A stretch of DNA of 64,000 nt. It comes from G965267335 sp965267335 (lineage in GTDB: Bacteria > Bacteroidota > Bacteroidia > Cytophagales > JAAEPT01). The stretch is from positions 1,736,001-1,800,000 of the forward strand of contig OZ253953.1 of assembly GCA_965267335.1 (NCBI GenBank), read 5' to 3'. The position numbers and the translations under genes are program-made. Below the pieces are notes generated by a model that saw only the letters and a list, made by a program, of their open reading frames with translations, had not been told where the DNA came from and searched no databases. Every line of letters starts with the position of its first letter. Positions within the stretch are counted from its first letter, which is position 1. Of the stretch, positions 1 to 8,958 are shown in pieces.

Positions 1-1
1 T

Positions 2-229
2 AATATCGGAATGTGGTTTGAGCGATTTGTAATTATCGTGACTTCACTGCACAGGGATTTTCTTCCTTCCAGTTGGGCTATGTTCCATCCGACATTGGTT
101 GATATGGGAGTGTACTTGTTTACGTTTGGATTCTTCTTCACAGCATTCTTGTTGTTTGCGAAGTTCTTCCCTGTAATCAACATGGCTGAGGTTAAATCTA
201 TTGTAAAAGCTTATTCTGAAAAGAAATAA
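2..229 (+). CDS. actC: ActC C-terminus, alternative complex III membrane subunit (partial)
   Basis: This is the last 75 codons of an NrfD/PsrC-like membrane subunit of alternative complex III, the quinol:cytochrome c oxidoreductase of many Bacteroidota. The frame is open to the window edge, so the start and most helices are missing. A membrane helix (VYLFTFGFFFTAFLLFAKF) followed by a short charged tail is visible. The call rests largely on context: actD begins one base after the stop, and actE, actF and the oxidase genes follow in the usual actABCDEF-cox order. I infer actA and actB lie upstream of the window. Confidence 0.75.
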   Translation, partial: NIGMWFERFVIIVTSLHRDFLPSSWAMFHPTLVDMGVYLFTFGFFFTAFLLFAKFFPVINMAEVKSIVKAYSEKK

Positions 230-230
230 T

Positions 231-764
231 ATGAAACACGGAGGTAAGCATTATCTCGTAGGAATATTCGATGACGAGGACGTACTCGTTGACGGAGTAA
301 AGAAAGTAAAAGGTAGTGGTGTAAATATACACGAGTGTTATACACCATTTCCTGTACACGGATTGGAACATGCTCTTGGTTATAAAGAATCAAGGTTGCC
401 AATCGTAGCATTCCTATTTGCAATGACAGGAACAACGCTTGCACTAACTATGCAAACATTAATGATGACTGTCGATTGGCCTATGATCATTGGTGGTAAA
501 CCCTATTTTCCACTACCTGATTTTATTCCTATCACATTTGAGCTTTCTGTCTTACTGGCTGCTTTCGGGATGGTGGGAACATTTCTAGTAATCAGCGACT
601 TGAAACCCTATAAACTCTATCCAAGAATGTTTGATGAGAGAAGCACGGATGACAAGCACGTGATGGCCATTGATTTGGAATTAAATGATAAATCTGAAGC
701 TGAGATAAAAGAAATTCTTTCGTCAGCAGGAGCGTCAGAAGTGAATAAAAAGGACTTTGAATAA
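231..764 (+). CDS. actD: ActD, DUF3341 subunit of alternative complex III
   Basis: A 177-residue membrane protein with two hydrophobic segments, about residues 60-82 and 103-125, and soluble ends, matching the DUF3341 (ActD) layout and usual length. ActD sits in the membrane part of alternative complex III next to the NrfD-like subunits; no cofactor is expected and none is seen. The ATG lies one base after the actC stop and the stop is 20 bases before actE, so the genes are clearly co-transcribed. The C-terminal 40 residues are highly charged and probably cytoplasmic. Function is assigned from family and operon position. Confidence 0.9.
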   Translation: MKHGGKHYLVGIFDDEDVLVDGVKKVKGSGVNIHECYTPFPVHGLEHALGYKESRLPIVAFLFAMTGTTLALTMQTLMMTVDWPMIIGGKPYFPLPDFIPITFELSVLLAAFGMVGTFLVISDLKPYKLYPRMFDERSTDDKHVMAIDLELNDKSEAEIKEILSSAGASEVNKKDFE

Positions 765-784
765 ACCTGAATAGATAAGTATTC

Positions 785-1480
785 ATGAAAAGATTATTGA
801 CTATAGTTTGTACCGGTTTAGTTGTGGCATTAGGGTTGACCTCTTGTTACGACCCTACACAGAAGGCAAGTTCTGATAGTATCAGCAACAGTCCCGGAGT
901 TGAGTACGCGCCTCAAATGTATCACTCAATACCTTATGATGCGTTAACTCAAACAGATCCGGCAATGACGGCTGAAGAGGAGGGCATACAATATAAAAGA
1001 AATACGAACTACTATAACCCTTACAACATGAATATGAGGGAGCCTGTAGAAAATGCTATCAGAAGAAATGATGAATTTCTTCCGTTCGATATTCCTGATA
1101 ATCCGGCTTCAAATCTTACAGATGACACTATGGCAATTGTAGCAGGAGATGTGTATCCCTACATTCCTATGGAAGTTTTTGGGACTGATTCTAATGTTTA
1201 CAATGTGGATTCTTTGTCAAGTGCTCAACTTGATGAGTGCAAAGGATACTATTCACGTTTTTGTGCTCATTGTCACGGCAAGGACCTTGATGGAAAAGGA
1301 CCTGTAAGTAGAAAATTTTCTGGTATTGCGAACCTGATGGATAAGAAGGATTACAAGCCAGGTAGAATTTTCCATGTAATTACATATGGAAAAGGAAATA
1401 TGGGACCGCATGCTTCACAGCTTTCTCAAAAGGAGAGATGGATGATAGTGGCCTACATCAAGTCGATGCATAATAAGTAA
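785..1480 (+). CDS. actE: ActE, monoheme cytochrome c lipoprotein of alternative complex III
   Basis: A 231-residue periplasmic lipoprotein. The N-terminus is a lipoprotein signal with the lipobox cysteine at residue 21 (GLTSC). A single heme c motif, CAHCH, is at residues 160-164, and a methionine in GNMGPH about 40 residues later is a plausible sixth heme ligand. This is the ActE layout: it carries electrons from the complex towards the oxidase in the periplasm. The first 150 residues are low-complexity and rich in Asp, Asn and Tyr. It lies between actD and actF in the respiratory operon. Confidence 0.92.
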   Translation: MKRLLTIVCTGLVVALGLTSCYDPTQKASSDSISNSPGVEYAPQMYHSIPYDALTQTDPAMTAEEEGIQYKRNTNYYNPYNMNMREPVENAIRRNDEFLPFDIPDNPASNLTDDTMAIVAGDVYPYIPMEVFGTDSNVYNVDSLSSAQLDECKGYYSRFCAHCHGKDLDGKGPVSRKFSGIANLMDKKDYKPGRIFHVITYGKGNMGPHASQLSQKERWMIVAYIKSMHNK

Positions 1481-1507
1481 TTAAACCTCATTATTAATAA
1501 CTAAAGT

Positions 1508-2968
1508 ATGAGTCACGAATTTAAAAACTACGAGTTCCCGGCAAAGGCGAAGAAAAGCTTGCTAATCACGTTGGTGGTGGGAGTAGTATTACTTGTAGTA
1601 GGTATTGCTGGTCAATATTCTGGTTGGTGGAGATCAAATGATCACGGTCATGGTGGACATGGAACAGAAATTCATGCAACTGGGGGACATGGACATGAAG
1701 GAGCTGATTCTGAGGAAAGTGAGCTTGTTGAAGGTGAAGGACATAAATCAGGTCATGGACACCAAAAGGCTGAATCACATGGAGAAGAAAATGTCGAAGG
1801 TGCGGAAGGAGGTCATGAGGCACATGAAGGTCATGGACCTAAATGGTACACCAGAGTTATCGCTGCGTTCTGGCATAACAATGTGTTGTTCATAGGAATA
1901 GCTATTATTGGAGTGTTTTTCTTCGCTGTGAATTATGTGGGTTGGGCAGGATGGTCTGCCTTAATCACTAGAATTCCACTTTCTTTTGGTTATTACTTAC
2001 CTATAGGTCTTGTGCTAATCCTGGGAGGTTTCGTGCTATTTGGTCATGATATATTCCATTGGACTCATCAAGATTTGTATATCAAAACATTAGCGAATGG
2101 AGAACCTAATCCGGCATATGACCCATTGCTGGCTGGCAAATCAGCATTCTTAAATTCGAACTTCTTTTTAATTGCTTCTGCAGCATTTATTATCCTATGG
2201 TTTGTGATGTGGAATATGATGAGAAAGCAGACTGAAGGTGAAGATATTAATGGAGGAGTTGATTACCACAGAAAATTAAATAACATCACGGCTGGATTTA
2301 CAGTATTCTTTGGTCTATCGACATCGGTTGCGGCCTGGTTATGGGTGATGTCAATTGATCCACACTGGTACAGCACCATGTTTGGCTGGTATACATTCGC
2401 CAGTTGGTTCGTGACAGGTCTTTCGGTAATCATGCTTATAGTGATCAATTTGAAAGAAAATGGTTACATACCGCAGATTAATGCAAACCATATTCACAAC
2501 CTGGGACTGTTCATGTTCGCATTCAGTATTTTCTGGACATATATCTGGTTCTCACAATTCATACTGATCTGGTATGCCAACATTCCTGAAGAATCAGCTT
2601 GGTTCATGGAAAGAATATTTAATAACGGTGGTGTTTATTTGCCTCTGTTCATTTTGAACCTAATCATCAACTTCCTGTTCCCATTCCTATTTATGATGAC
2701 AAGGGATGCGAAACGTCAGATCATATTAATGAAGGTGGCGGCTTACGGCTTAATCATAGGTCACTGGATTGATTTTTATCTGATGATTGCCCCAGGAATG
2801 TTAAAGGATCAAGGTGGTCTTGATTTAGGTACCATGTTCTTAGAGTTAGGAATGACAGTTGTATTTACTTCAGTGTTCCTTGGAGTAACACTATGGGGAC
2901 TTTCAAAGCGAGGAATCGTGGCGAAAAACCACCCGTTCCTGGAAGAAAGTATACATCATCATTATTAA
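1508..2968 (+). CDS. actF: ActF, polytopic subunit of alternative complex III with His-rich loop
   Basis: A 486-residue polytopic membrane protein of the ActF family, the second large membrane subunit of alternative complex III. One helix at about residues 17-38 is followed by a soluble segment (about 45-112) extremely rich in His, Gly and Glu, then about nine more hydrophobic segments from residue 120 on. It belongs to the proton/quinone-side membrane module with ActC. The His-rich insert carries about twenty histidines and might bind metal; that is inference. The gene sits 27 bases after actE and 33 bases before coxB. Confidence 0.92.
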   Translation: MSHEFKNYEFPAKAKKSLLITLVVGVVLLVVGIAGQYSGWWRSNDHGHGGHGTEIHATGGHGHEGADSEESELVEGEGHKSGHGHQKAESHGEENVEGAEGGHEAHEGHGPKWYTRVIAAFWHNNVLFIGIAIIGVFFFAVNYVGWAGWSALITRIPLSFGYYLPIGLVLILGGFVLFGHDIFHWTHQDLYIKTLANGEPNPAYDPLLAGKSAFLNSNFFLIASAAFIILWFVMWNMMRKQTEGEDINGGVDYHRKLNNITAGFTVFFGLSTSVAAWLWVMSIDPHWYSTMFGWYTFASWFVTGLSVIMLIVINLKENGYIPQINANHIHNLGLFMFAFSIFWTYIWFSQFILIWYANIPEESAWFMERIFNNGGVYLPLFILNLIINFLFPFLFMMTRDAKRQIILMKVAAYGLIIGHWIDFYLMIAPGMLKDQGGLDLGTMFLELGMTVVFTSVFLGVTLWGLSKRGIVAKNHPFLEESIHHHY

Positions 2969-3001
2969 TCGATTTGTCAAAAAGTATTTAAAGTATAAGA
3001 A

Positions 3002-4390
3002 ATGTTGGATATAATTTTAGCGTCAGCGGCAGTTTTAGTACTTGTAGTTCTGATTCTTATGTTCAGAGTACAGGCTCTCCTTGCAGTTCAAAGAGGATCG
3101 CATGACAATCGAGGTGGTTTAACAAATAAGGTGAATGCAGCCTTATTCGTAGTATTCTTTGTGGTAATGACTGCACTTGCAATTTGGTATACCTTCACTA
3201 AAGTTGATGAATATACACTTCCAATTTCAGCATCCACACACGGACATCTGACTGACGGTTTGTTCATCTTTACCATGGGAATTCTGGGTGTGGTGGTCTT
3301 AATAACTCATATTCTGCTTTTCGGATTTTCATTCAAATACCAGTTCAACGCAGAAAGAAAGGCAAAGTACTATCCGGATAACCACAAGCTGGAATTAATT
3401 TGGACATTGGTTCCTGCTGTTGTGTTGACTGTTCTTGTATTCAGAGGATGGAAAGTTTGGAGTGCCACTATGGGTGATGTTGATCCGAAAAAACTGGAGG
3501 TTGCCAGAAGTGCTTCGAATGAGAATAAAGAAATAATTGAAGTTGAAGCTATAGCAAAGCAATTCGGTTGGGAGTTTAGGTATCCTGGTGCTGATGGAAT
3601 ATTTGGACGACACGATTTTAGAAAACTTTCATTAACCAATACTGTTGGTTATGATTTCAGTGACCCGGAGAATGCGGCAGCACTAGATGACTTTAGCTCA
3701 ACTACCTTGATATTACCCAAGGATAAAGAGGTTATTGTTAAGATCAGAGCCTTGGATGTTATTCACAGTTTTTATCTACCTCACTTCAGAGTCAAGATGG
3801 ATGCAGTTCCCGGTATGCCTACAAAGTTCCGGTTCGTTCCGGAAATGACAACTCTTGAGATGAGAGCGTATTTAGCGACTATTCCTGCATATACTGACAC
3901 TACACTGAATGGTAGAGGAGTGAACAGAGCGGAGAACTTCAACTACGAAGTGGTGTGTGCAGAGATTTGTGGTAAAGGACACTATACCATGAGAGGAGCA
4001 ATGGAAGTAGTTCGTGTTGACGAATACTGGGATTGGTTTGAGGCACAGAGCCCATGGTCACTTGCCAATGAAGATTATGTGATTGAAGAAATCAAATCTT
4101 CAGGGAATATGAAGGCTATAGCGGAGTTTACAGAAGCGTTGAAAAAGCTGAAAGGCGAAGGTGAAAATAGCTCTGAACAGGATCCTGAAAGTGGGATGGA
4201 GAGTGATACTACGGCCGTAGATGGTGATGGAAACGGTGATGTAGATATGATGGATGAAGAATCTGATCCAGCTGATGAAGTAATTGAAGACGAGGGTACA
4301 AGTGAATCTGAAGAGGATATGGAAGATTCAGATGTCAATATGGAGAACGGTGAATCAGAAGAAGAGGGAGATTCAGGAGATATAGAATAA
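3002..4390 (+). CDS. coxB: Cytochrome c oxidase subunit II with CuA site and acidic tail
   Basis: Subunit II of an aa3/caa3-type oxidase. It has four hydrophobic segments in the first 160 residues, more than the two of classical CoxB. The last is followed by a cupredoxin domain (about 175-345) with the CuA signature CAEICGKGHYTM and the upstream histidine in VIHSFYLPHF. CuA takes electrons from cytochrome c in the periplasm and passes them to heme a in subunit I. There is no CxxCH motif, so it is not fused to cytochrome c. The last 85 or so residues are a very acidic Asp/Glu/Ser tail. At 462 residues it is long for the family because of this tail. Confidence 0.96.
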   Translation: MLDIILASAAVLVLVVLILMFRVQALLAVQRGSHDNRGGLTNKVNAALFVVFFVVMTALAIWYTFTKVDEYTLPISASTHGHLTDGLFIFTMGILGVVVLITHILLFGFSFKYQFNAERKAKYYPDNHKLELIWTLVPAVVLTVLVFRGWKVWSATMGDVDPKKLEVARSASNENKEIIEVEAIAKQFGWEFRYPGADGIFGRHDFRKLSLTNTVGYDFSDPENAAALDDFSSTTLILPKDKEVIVKIRALDVIHSFYLPHFRVKMDAVPGMPTKFRFVPEMTTLEMRAYLATIPAYTDTTLNGRGVNRAENFNYEVVCAEICGKGHYTMRGAMEVVRVDEYWDWFEAQSPWSLANEDYVIEEIKSSGNMKAIAEFTEALKKLKGEGENSSEQDPESGMESDTTAVDGDGNGDVDMMDEESDPADEVIEDEGTSESEEDMEDSDVNMENGESEEEGDSGDIE

Positions 4391-4440
4391 GTACCTGTTA
4401 AGACTTAGAAATTAGAAACGACAATTAAGAATTATATATA

Positions 4441-6273
4441 ATGGCAACATCTCATTCACAAGCATATGATCCAACGATAGAGGCGGCTTTGCAAGCTGGA
4501 GAGCAGCATCATGAGCACCATGAGGAGAGCTGGATCACGAAATATGTCTTTAGTATAGACCACAAGGTTATTGCCAAGCAGTTTTTGATTACTGGTATAT
4601 TTTGGGCAGTTATCGGTGGTGCCATGTCAATCATTTTCAGATTGCAACTTGGGTTTCCTGATGCAGACTTGTCCTGGTTGAAGCCGGTACTTGGTGACTG
4701 GATTTCTGAAACTGGTAAGCTGGATGAAAATTTCTATCTCGCATTGGTTACAATGCACGGTACGATTATGGTATTCTTTGTTCTGACAGCGGGTTTAAGT
4801 GGTACATTTTCGAACTTCTTGATTCCCTTACAGATCGGTGCAAGAGATATGGCATCCGGATTTATGAATATGCTTTCATACTGGTTCTTCTTTGTTTCCA
4901 GTGTTATCATGTTCGTCTCAATATTCATAGAAACAGGGCCTGCTTCAGGTAGCTGGGTAATCTATCCCCCGCTAAGTGCACTACCTCAGGCTTCTTTGGG
5001 ATCAGGTATGGGTATGACTCTATGGCTGATCAGTATGGCTTTGTTTATCGTGTCTTCCTTACTGGGTGGTATTAACTATATCAGTACCATTATCAATTTG
5101 AGAACACACGGTATGTCGTTTACGAAATTACCATTGACTATATGGGCTTTCTTTATCACAGCTATATTGGGTGTGCTGTCATTCCCTGTATTACTTTCAG
5201 GAGCATTGCTGCTGATCTTTGATAGAGAATTTGGAACGAGTTTCTATTTGTCTGACATATTTATTGGAGGAGAGCCATTACATAATGTAGGTGGTAGTCC
5301 ATTATTATTCCAGCACCTATTCTGGTTCTTAGGACACCCGGAGGTTTATATAGTTCTTCTACCTGCGCTAGGTATTACATCTGAAGTAATATCAGTCAAT
5401 TCAAGAAAACCGATATTCGGTTACAGGGCAATGGTAGGTTCTATGTTGGGAATTGGATTCCTCTCGTTTATCGTATGGGCACACCATATGTTTATGACTG
5501 GAATGAACCCGTTCCTGGGCTCAATATTTATGTTCCTGACATTAATTATTGCAGTACCATCTGCGGTTAAAGCATTTAACTATATTACCACTCTATGGAA
5601 AGGTAATATAGTATTTACACCGGCCATGTTGTTCTCCATTGGTTTGGTTTCGCTATTCATTACAGGAGGTGTTACAGGTATTGTACTTGGAAACTCAGCA
5701 TTGGATATTCAATTGCATGACACCTATTTCGTTGTTGCGCACTTCCACCTGGTGATGGGGGCTGCCTCATTCTTTGGAATGTTGGCAGGTGTTTATCACT
5801 GGTTCCCTAAGATGTTTGGTCGCATGATGGACAACCGTCTAGGTATGATCCATTTCTGGATTACTTTTGTGGGAGTGTATATGGTATTCTTCCCTATGCA
5901 CTACATCGGTGTAGCTGGTTTTCCAAGAAGATATTATTCATTCACGAAGTATGAGACTTTTGACATTCTGATGGACATCAATGTACTAGTGAGTTCCGCA
6001 GCAATAATCACTTTTGCTGCTCAGGGAATATTCTTGTTCAACTTCTTCTACAGCATGTTTAAGGGAAGAAAGGCGACTGAGAACCCATGGAGGTCGAATA
6101 CACTGGAATGGACTACACCAATTCTTCCTGGACACGGTAACTGGCCTGGTGCTATTCCTCAGGTTCACAGATGGCCTTACGACTATAGTAAACCAGGAGC
6201 AAAAGAAGATTTTATTCCTCAGGTGGTACCATATTCTGAAACACCAGAATCGAACTTACCTGAAGAGCATTAA
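4441..6273 (+). CDS. coxA: Cytochrome c oxidase subunit I
   Basis: The 610-residue catalytic heme-copper subunit. It shows the hallmark histidines: HPEVYIVLLP (CuB and His-Tyr crosslink region), HHMF, and HDTYFVVAHFHLVMG, which holds the CuB, heme a3 and heme a ligands. Twelve or more helices are expected and the hydrophobic pattern fits. An N-terminal cytoplasmic stretch is His-rich (HHEHHEE). HPEVY marks it as an A-type oxidase of the CoxA family, with the tyrosine in place. It is flanked by coxB and ctaB in the operon, 50 bases after coxB. Confidence 0.98.
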   Translation: MATSHSQAYDPTIEAALQAGEQHHEHHEESWITKYVFSIDHKVIAKQFLITGIFWAVIGGAMSIIFRLQLGFPDADLSWLKPVLGDWISETGKLDENFYLALVTMHGTIMVFFVLTAGLSGTFSNFLIPLQIGARDMASGFMNMLSYWFFFVSSVIMFVSIFIETGPASGSWVIYPPLSALPQASLGSGMGMTLWLISMALFIVSSLLGGINYISTIINLRTHGMSFTKLPLTIWAFFITAILGVLSFPVLLSGALLLIFDREFGTSFYLSDIFIGGEPLHNVGGSPLLFQHLFWFLGHPEVYIVLLPALGITSEVISVNSRKPIFGYRAMVGSMLGIGFLSFIVWAHHMFMTGMNPFLGSIFMFLTLIIAVPSAVKAFNYITTLWKGNIVFTPAMLFSIGLVSLFITGGVTGIVLGNSALDIQLHDTYFVVAHFHLVMGAASFFGMLAGVYHWFPKMFGRMMDNRLGMIHFWITFVGVYMVFFPMHYIGVAGFPRRYYSFTKYETFDILMDINVLVSSAAIITFAAQGIFLFNFFYSMFKGRKATENPWRSNTLEWTTPILPGHGNWPGAIPQVHRWPYDYSKPGAKEDFIPQVVPYSETPESNLPEEH

Positions 6274-6294
6274 ATTCTGTACTGATAAAGTCGA

Positions 6295-7200
6295 ATGCTA
6301 GCAAATAAAGTTCATAACACCACAGTTGACGTTTCCTTCGAGGAAAAAGTGACTGCCTACTTTAAGCTAACAAAGTTTAGGTTATCTATACTTGTAGCTT
6401 TTTCAGGTGGGATGGGCTATATGCTTGCGAGTCCGAGTGCAATTGACTGGTCACATTTTATGTTGTTTGCACTTGGTGGATATTTGTGTACGGCTTGTGC
6501 TAACATTATTAATCAAATCAAGGAAGTCCGCTTTGACAAGTTGATGAAGCGTACGATGAATCGTCCATTACCAACAGGTGTAATATCAACAAAGAATGCC
6601 TGGGTATATGCGATTATTCTCGGAGTTTTGGGATTCACCATTCTGTTTAATTTCATCAATTATTCAGTGGCCTTGTTGACGATATTATCGACAATATTAT
6701 ACGCATTCGTATATACACCATTGAAGAGAGTTGGGCCTATAGCTGTATTGGTAGGGGCATTTCCGGGAGCTCTTCCTCCAATGATCGGTTGGGTAGCAGC
6801 CACAAATGACTTTTGTTTTGAAGCCGGAGTGTTGTTCATGATACAGTTTATCTGGCAGTTCCCTCACTTCTGGGCAATTGCCTGGGTGGCTGATGAAGAC
6901 TATAAGAGAGCTGGGTTTAAGTTGCTCCCTGGAAAAGGACAAAAGGATTTGCATACGGCTTTTACAATAATGATTTATACGTTGCTGCTATTACCGATGG
7001 GATTGTTACCAATTTATTTTGGTATGACAGACGTAGTTTCTGCTGTGATAGCAACGACTTGTGGAGTTTTGTTTTTAGTGCAGACGTTTGATCTCATGAG
7101 GACTTGCTCCAGACAAGCGGCTATAAGAATGATGTTTGGTTCTTTCTTGTATTTACCGATTGTCCAAATCGCATTTGTGTTTGATAAATTACCAGGTTGA
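6295..7200 (+). CDS. ctaB: Protoheme IX farnesyltransferase (heme O synthase)
   Basis: A 301-residue UbiA-superfamily membrane prenyltransferase. It transfers a farnesyl group to heme b to give heme o, the precursor of heme a for the oxidase encoded around it. Visible motifs are the CtaB form of the first Asp-rich motif (NQIKEVRFDKLMKRTMNRPL) and the second one (DEDYKRAGFKLLP), with about nine helices. The ATG at 6295 is 21 bases after the coxA stop. A heme A synthase (ctaA) is not in the window, so it must be elsewhere if heme a is made. Confidence 0.96.
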   Translation: MLANKVHNTTVDVSFEEKVTAYFKLTKFRLSILVAFSGGMGYMLASPSAIDWSHFMLFALGGYLCTACANIINQIKEVRFDKLMKRTMNRPLPTGVISTKNAWVYAIILGVLGFTILFNFINYSVALLTILSTILYAFVYTPLKRVGPIAVLVGAFPGALPPMIGWVAATNDFCFEAGVLFMIQFIWQFPHFWAIAWVADEDYKRAGFKLLPGKGQKDLHTAFTIMIYTLLLLPMGLLPIYFGMTDVVSAVIATTCGVLFLVQTFDLMRTCSRQAAIRMMFGSFLYLPIVQIAFVFDKLPG

Positions 7201-7217
7201 ATAGTACAGGTACCATA

Positions 7218-7790
7218 ATGAATAATTCATACCAACGACAAGTTAATACCGGACTGAGCTCCAAGAGATTGCTCCTATGGCTTGTTATTGTGAGTATCGT
7301 AATGGTATTCGGTGCGATGACCTCTGCTTTTATCGTAAGAAAAGGTGATGGAGGCTGGTACGAGTATTCGATACCTGAATTATTTAATTACTCAACGGTG
7401 GTAATTATTCTGAGTAGTATAACAATGCACCTGTCGGTTTTTAGCCTGAAGAGAAATAATGCTTCTCAGTATAGTATCTATATGTGGATTACATTGGCGC
7501 TGGGCTTGGCGTTCTTAGGCTTACAATATTTTGGTTGGACTCAACTGCCTCTGGATTTTGGAGGTACGAACAGCCAATCTTCGGTTTCTTTCTTTTATGT
7601 TCTCAGTGGAATGCATTGGGCACACATCATTCTAGGGATAGCATACATTGTTTATGCCCTGATCACGATAAAGTTTACTGAAGAAAGAAAAGACAAAAAT
7701 GTTATGAGAATTGGGAATTGTGCGATATTCTGGCACTTTCTCGATGCTCTATGGATATACTTATTCGTATTCTTATTAATAAAACATTAA
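7218..7790 (+). CDS. Cytochrome c oxidase subunit III-like protein (first copy)
   Basis: A 190-residue membrane protein of the heme-copper oxidase subunit III family with five helices, the short form found next to CtaB in Bacteroidota. The frame extends back to a TTG at 7197 that overlaps the ctaB stop, but the ATG at 7218 gives the more usual N-terminus. Conserved features include the WYEYSIPELF region and the GMHWAHIILG helix, and a final WHFLDALWIYLF helix like that of CoxC. A second, longer subunit III gene follows directly, so the two probably cooperate in one complex. Confidence 0.9.
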   Translation: MNNSYQRQVNTGLSSKRLLLWLVIVSIVMVFGAMTSAFIVRKGDGGWYEYSIPELFNYSTVVIILSSITMHLSVFSLKRNNASQYSIYMWITLALGLAFLGLQYFGWTQLPLDFGGTNSQSSVSFFYVLSGMHWAHIILGIAYIVYALITIKFTEERKDKNVMRIGNCAIFWHFLDALWIYLFVFLLIKH

Positions 7791-7800
7791 ACAAAGAGAA

Positions 7801-8553
7801 ATGGCAGAAACAGCTGTAATACAAACAGGAGCCAAGAAGAGCATTTGGGGTGGAGGAATGTCTCCAATGAAGGCGAGTTATGGAAAACTAATGATGTGGT
7901 TTTTCCTGCTTTCTGATGCCTTTACATTTACCGGCTTACTAGTTGCTTATGGTCATGACAGGTTTAGAAATATCGCATATACGTTGAGTCCTGATCAATG
8001 GGTGCCTAGTGTAGATACCTGGCCAATTCCAGAGAAGGTATTTAATGCCTTTCCGTTTGCCGGACACGCTGATTTACCCTTGGTGTTTGTTGGTTTGATG
8101 ACATTCATCCTGATTATGAGTTCAGTAACTATGGTATTGGCTGTGGAAGCTGGTCAAAGGATGGACAAGGCTGCTGTACAGAAATGGATGCTTTGGACAA
8201 TTCTTGGAGGTATAGCTTTCCTTAGCTGTCAGGCTTGGGAATGGTCTCACTTTATCCATGGTACACCTGATGGTGGAGCACTAAGAGCCGATGGCAGTGT
8301 GATTTATGGAGCTGGGTTGGTGGAAAACCAATACGGACCTCCGGCCTTTGCTGATTTCTTCTTCTTCATCACAGGATTTCACGGAACTCACGTATTAAGT
8401 GGGGTTATACTGAATATCATAATATTCTATAACGTTTCAACTGGATTATACGAAAGAAGAGGTCACTACGAAATGATCGAGAAGGTAGGGTTGTACTGGC
8501 ACTTTGTAGATTTAGTGTGGGTATTCGTATTTACCTTCTTCTACCTGGTATAA
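7801..8553 (+). CDS. coxC: Cytochrome c oxidase subunit III (second copy)
   Basis: A 250-residue subunit III with the canonical closing motifs GFHGTHVLSG and YWHFVDLVWVFVF and about seven helices. Subunit III has no cofactor and supports the stability and proton uptake of subunit I. The gene starts 10 bases after the shorter subunit III-like gene and 32 bases before the subunit IV gene. Finding two subunit III-family genes in tandem is common in Bacteroidota cox operons; they share the C-terminal WHF-D-W motif but differ in the N-terminal half. Confidence 0.95.
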   Translation: MAETAVIQTGAKKSIWGGGMSPMKASYGKLMMWFFLLSDAFTFTGLLVAYGHDRFRNIAYTLSPDQWVPSVDTWPIPEKVFNAFPFAGHADLPLVFVGLMTFILIMSSVTMVLAVEAGQRMDKAAVQKWMLWTILGGIAFLSCQAWEWSHFIHGTPDGGALRADGSVIYGAGLVENQYGPPAFADFFFFITGFHGTHVLSGVILNIIIFYNVSTGLYERRGHYEMIEKVGLYWHFVDLVWVFVFTFFYLV

Positions 8554-8585
8554 AAAATTAAAGTATTAAAGTAAAAAGTTTGAGT

Positions 8586-8951
8586 ATGTCTGCACATGAT
8601 GAAACAGTAGCACAAGTTCAGGTTCTTCCACCAGATAAGAAGAAGATTCTGAAGCTATGGAAGATTGCTGGGTACATGGCGTTAATAACTATATTAGAGT
8701 TTATTATCGCGTTTACAGTACCGTTTCCTGAGTATAAAACACTTCGAATAGTAATCTTTGTATTGATGACAATATGGAAGGCATACTATATCGTGAGTGA
8801 GTTTATGCACCTTGGACATGAGGTCAATCCTTTAGTGTATTCGATCTTGTTACCTCTTGTATTCCTTGTATGGTTGATTCTCGCATTAATTATGGAGGCT
8901 CAATCTGTATATGAATACATTGATTCGCTTTGGGTAAACATTCTCCAATAG
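8586..8951 (+). CDS. Cytochrome c oxidase subunit IV family protein
   Basis: A 121-residue protein with three hydrophobic segments, matching the prokaryotic cytochrome c oxidase subunit IV (COX4_pro) family in length and layout. It is an accessory membrane subunit of the oxidase. A TTG at 8580 is also in frame, but the ATG at 8586 is preferred. The motif around KAYYIVSEFMHLGHE is typical of the family. It lies 32 bases after coxC and 7 bases before the SCO-like gene, which completes the structural part of the oxidase operon. Confidence 0.88.
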   Translation: MSAHDETVAQVQVLPPDKKKILKLWKIAGYMALITILEFIIAFTVPFPEYKTLRIVIFVLMTIWKAYYIVSEFMHLGHEVNPLVYSILLPLVFLVWLILALIMEAQSVYEYIDSLWVNILQ

Positions 8952-8958
8952 AATATTT

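Noticed and set aside
1605..1895. Overlapping frames on both strands in the ActF His-rich region
   Set aside because: Low-complexity shadow of actF produced by the repetitive His/Gly/Glu codons.
4075..4338. Minus-strand Ser/Pro-rich frame opposite the CoxB tail
   Set aside because: Shadow of the acidic tail; no start context or homology expected.
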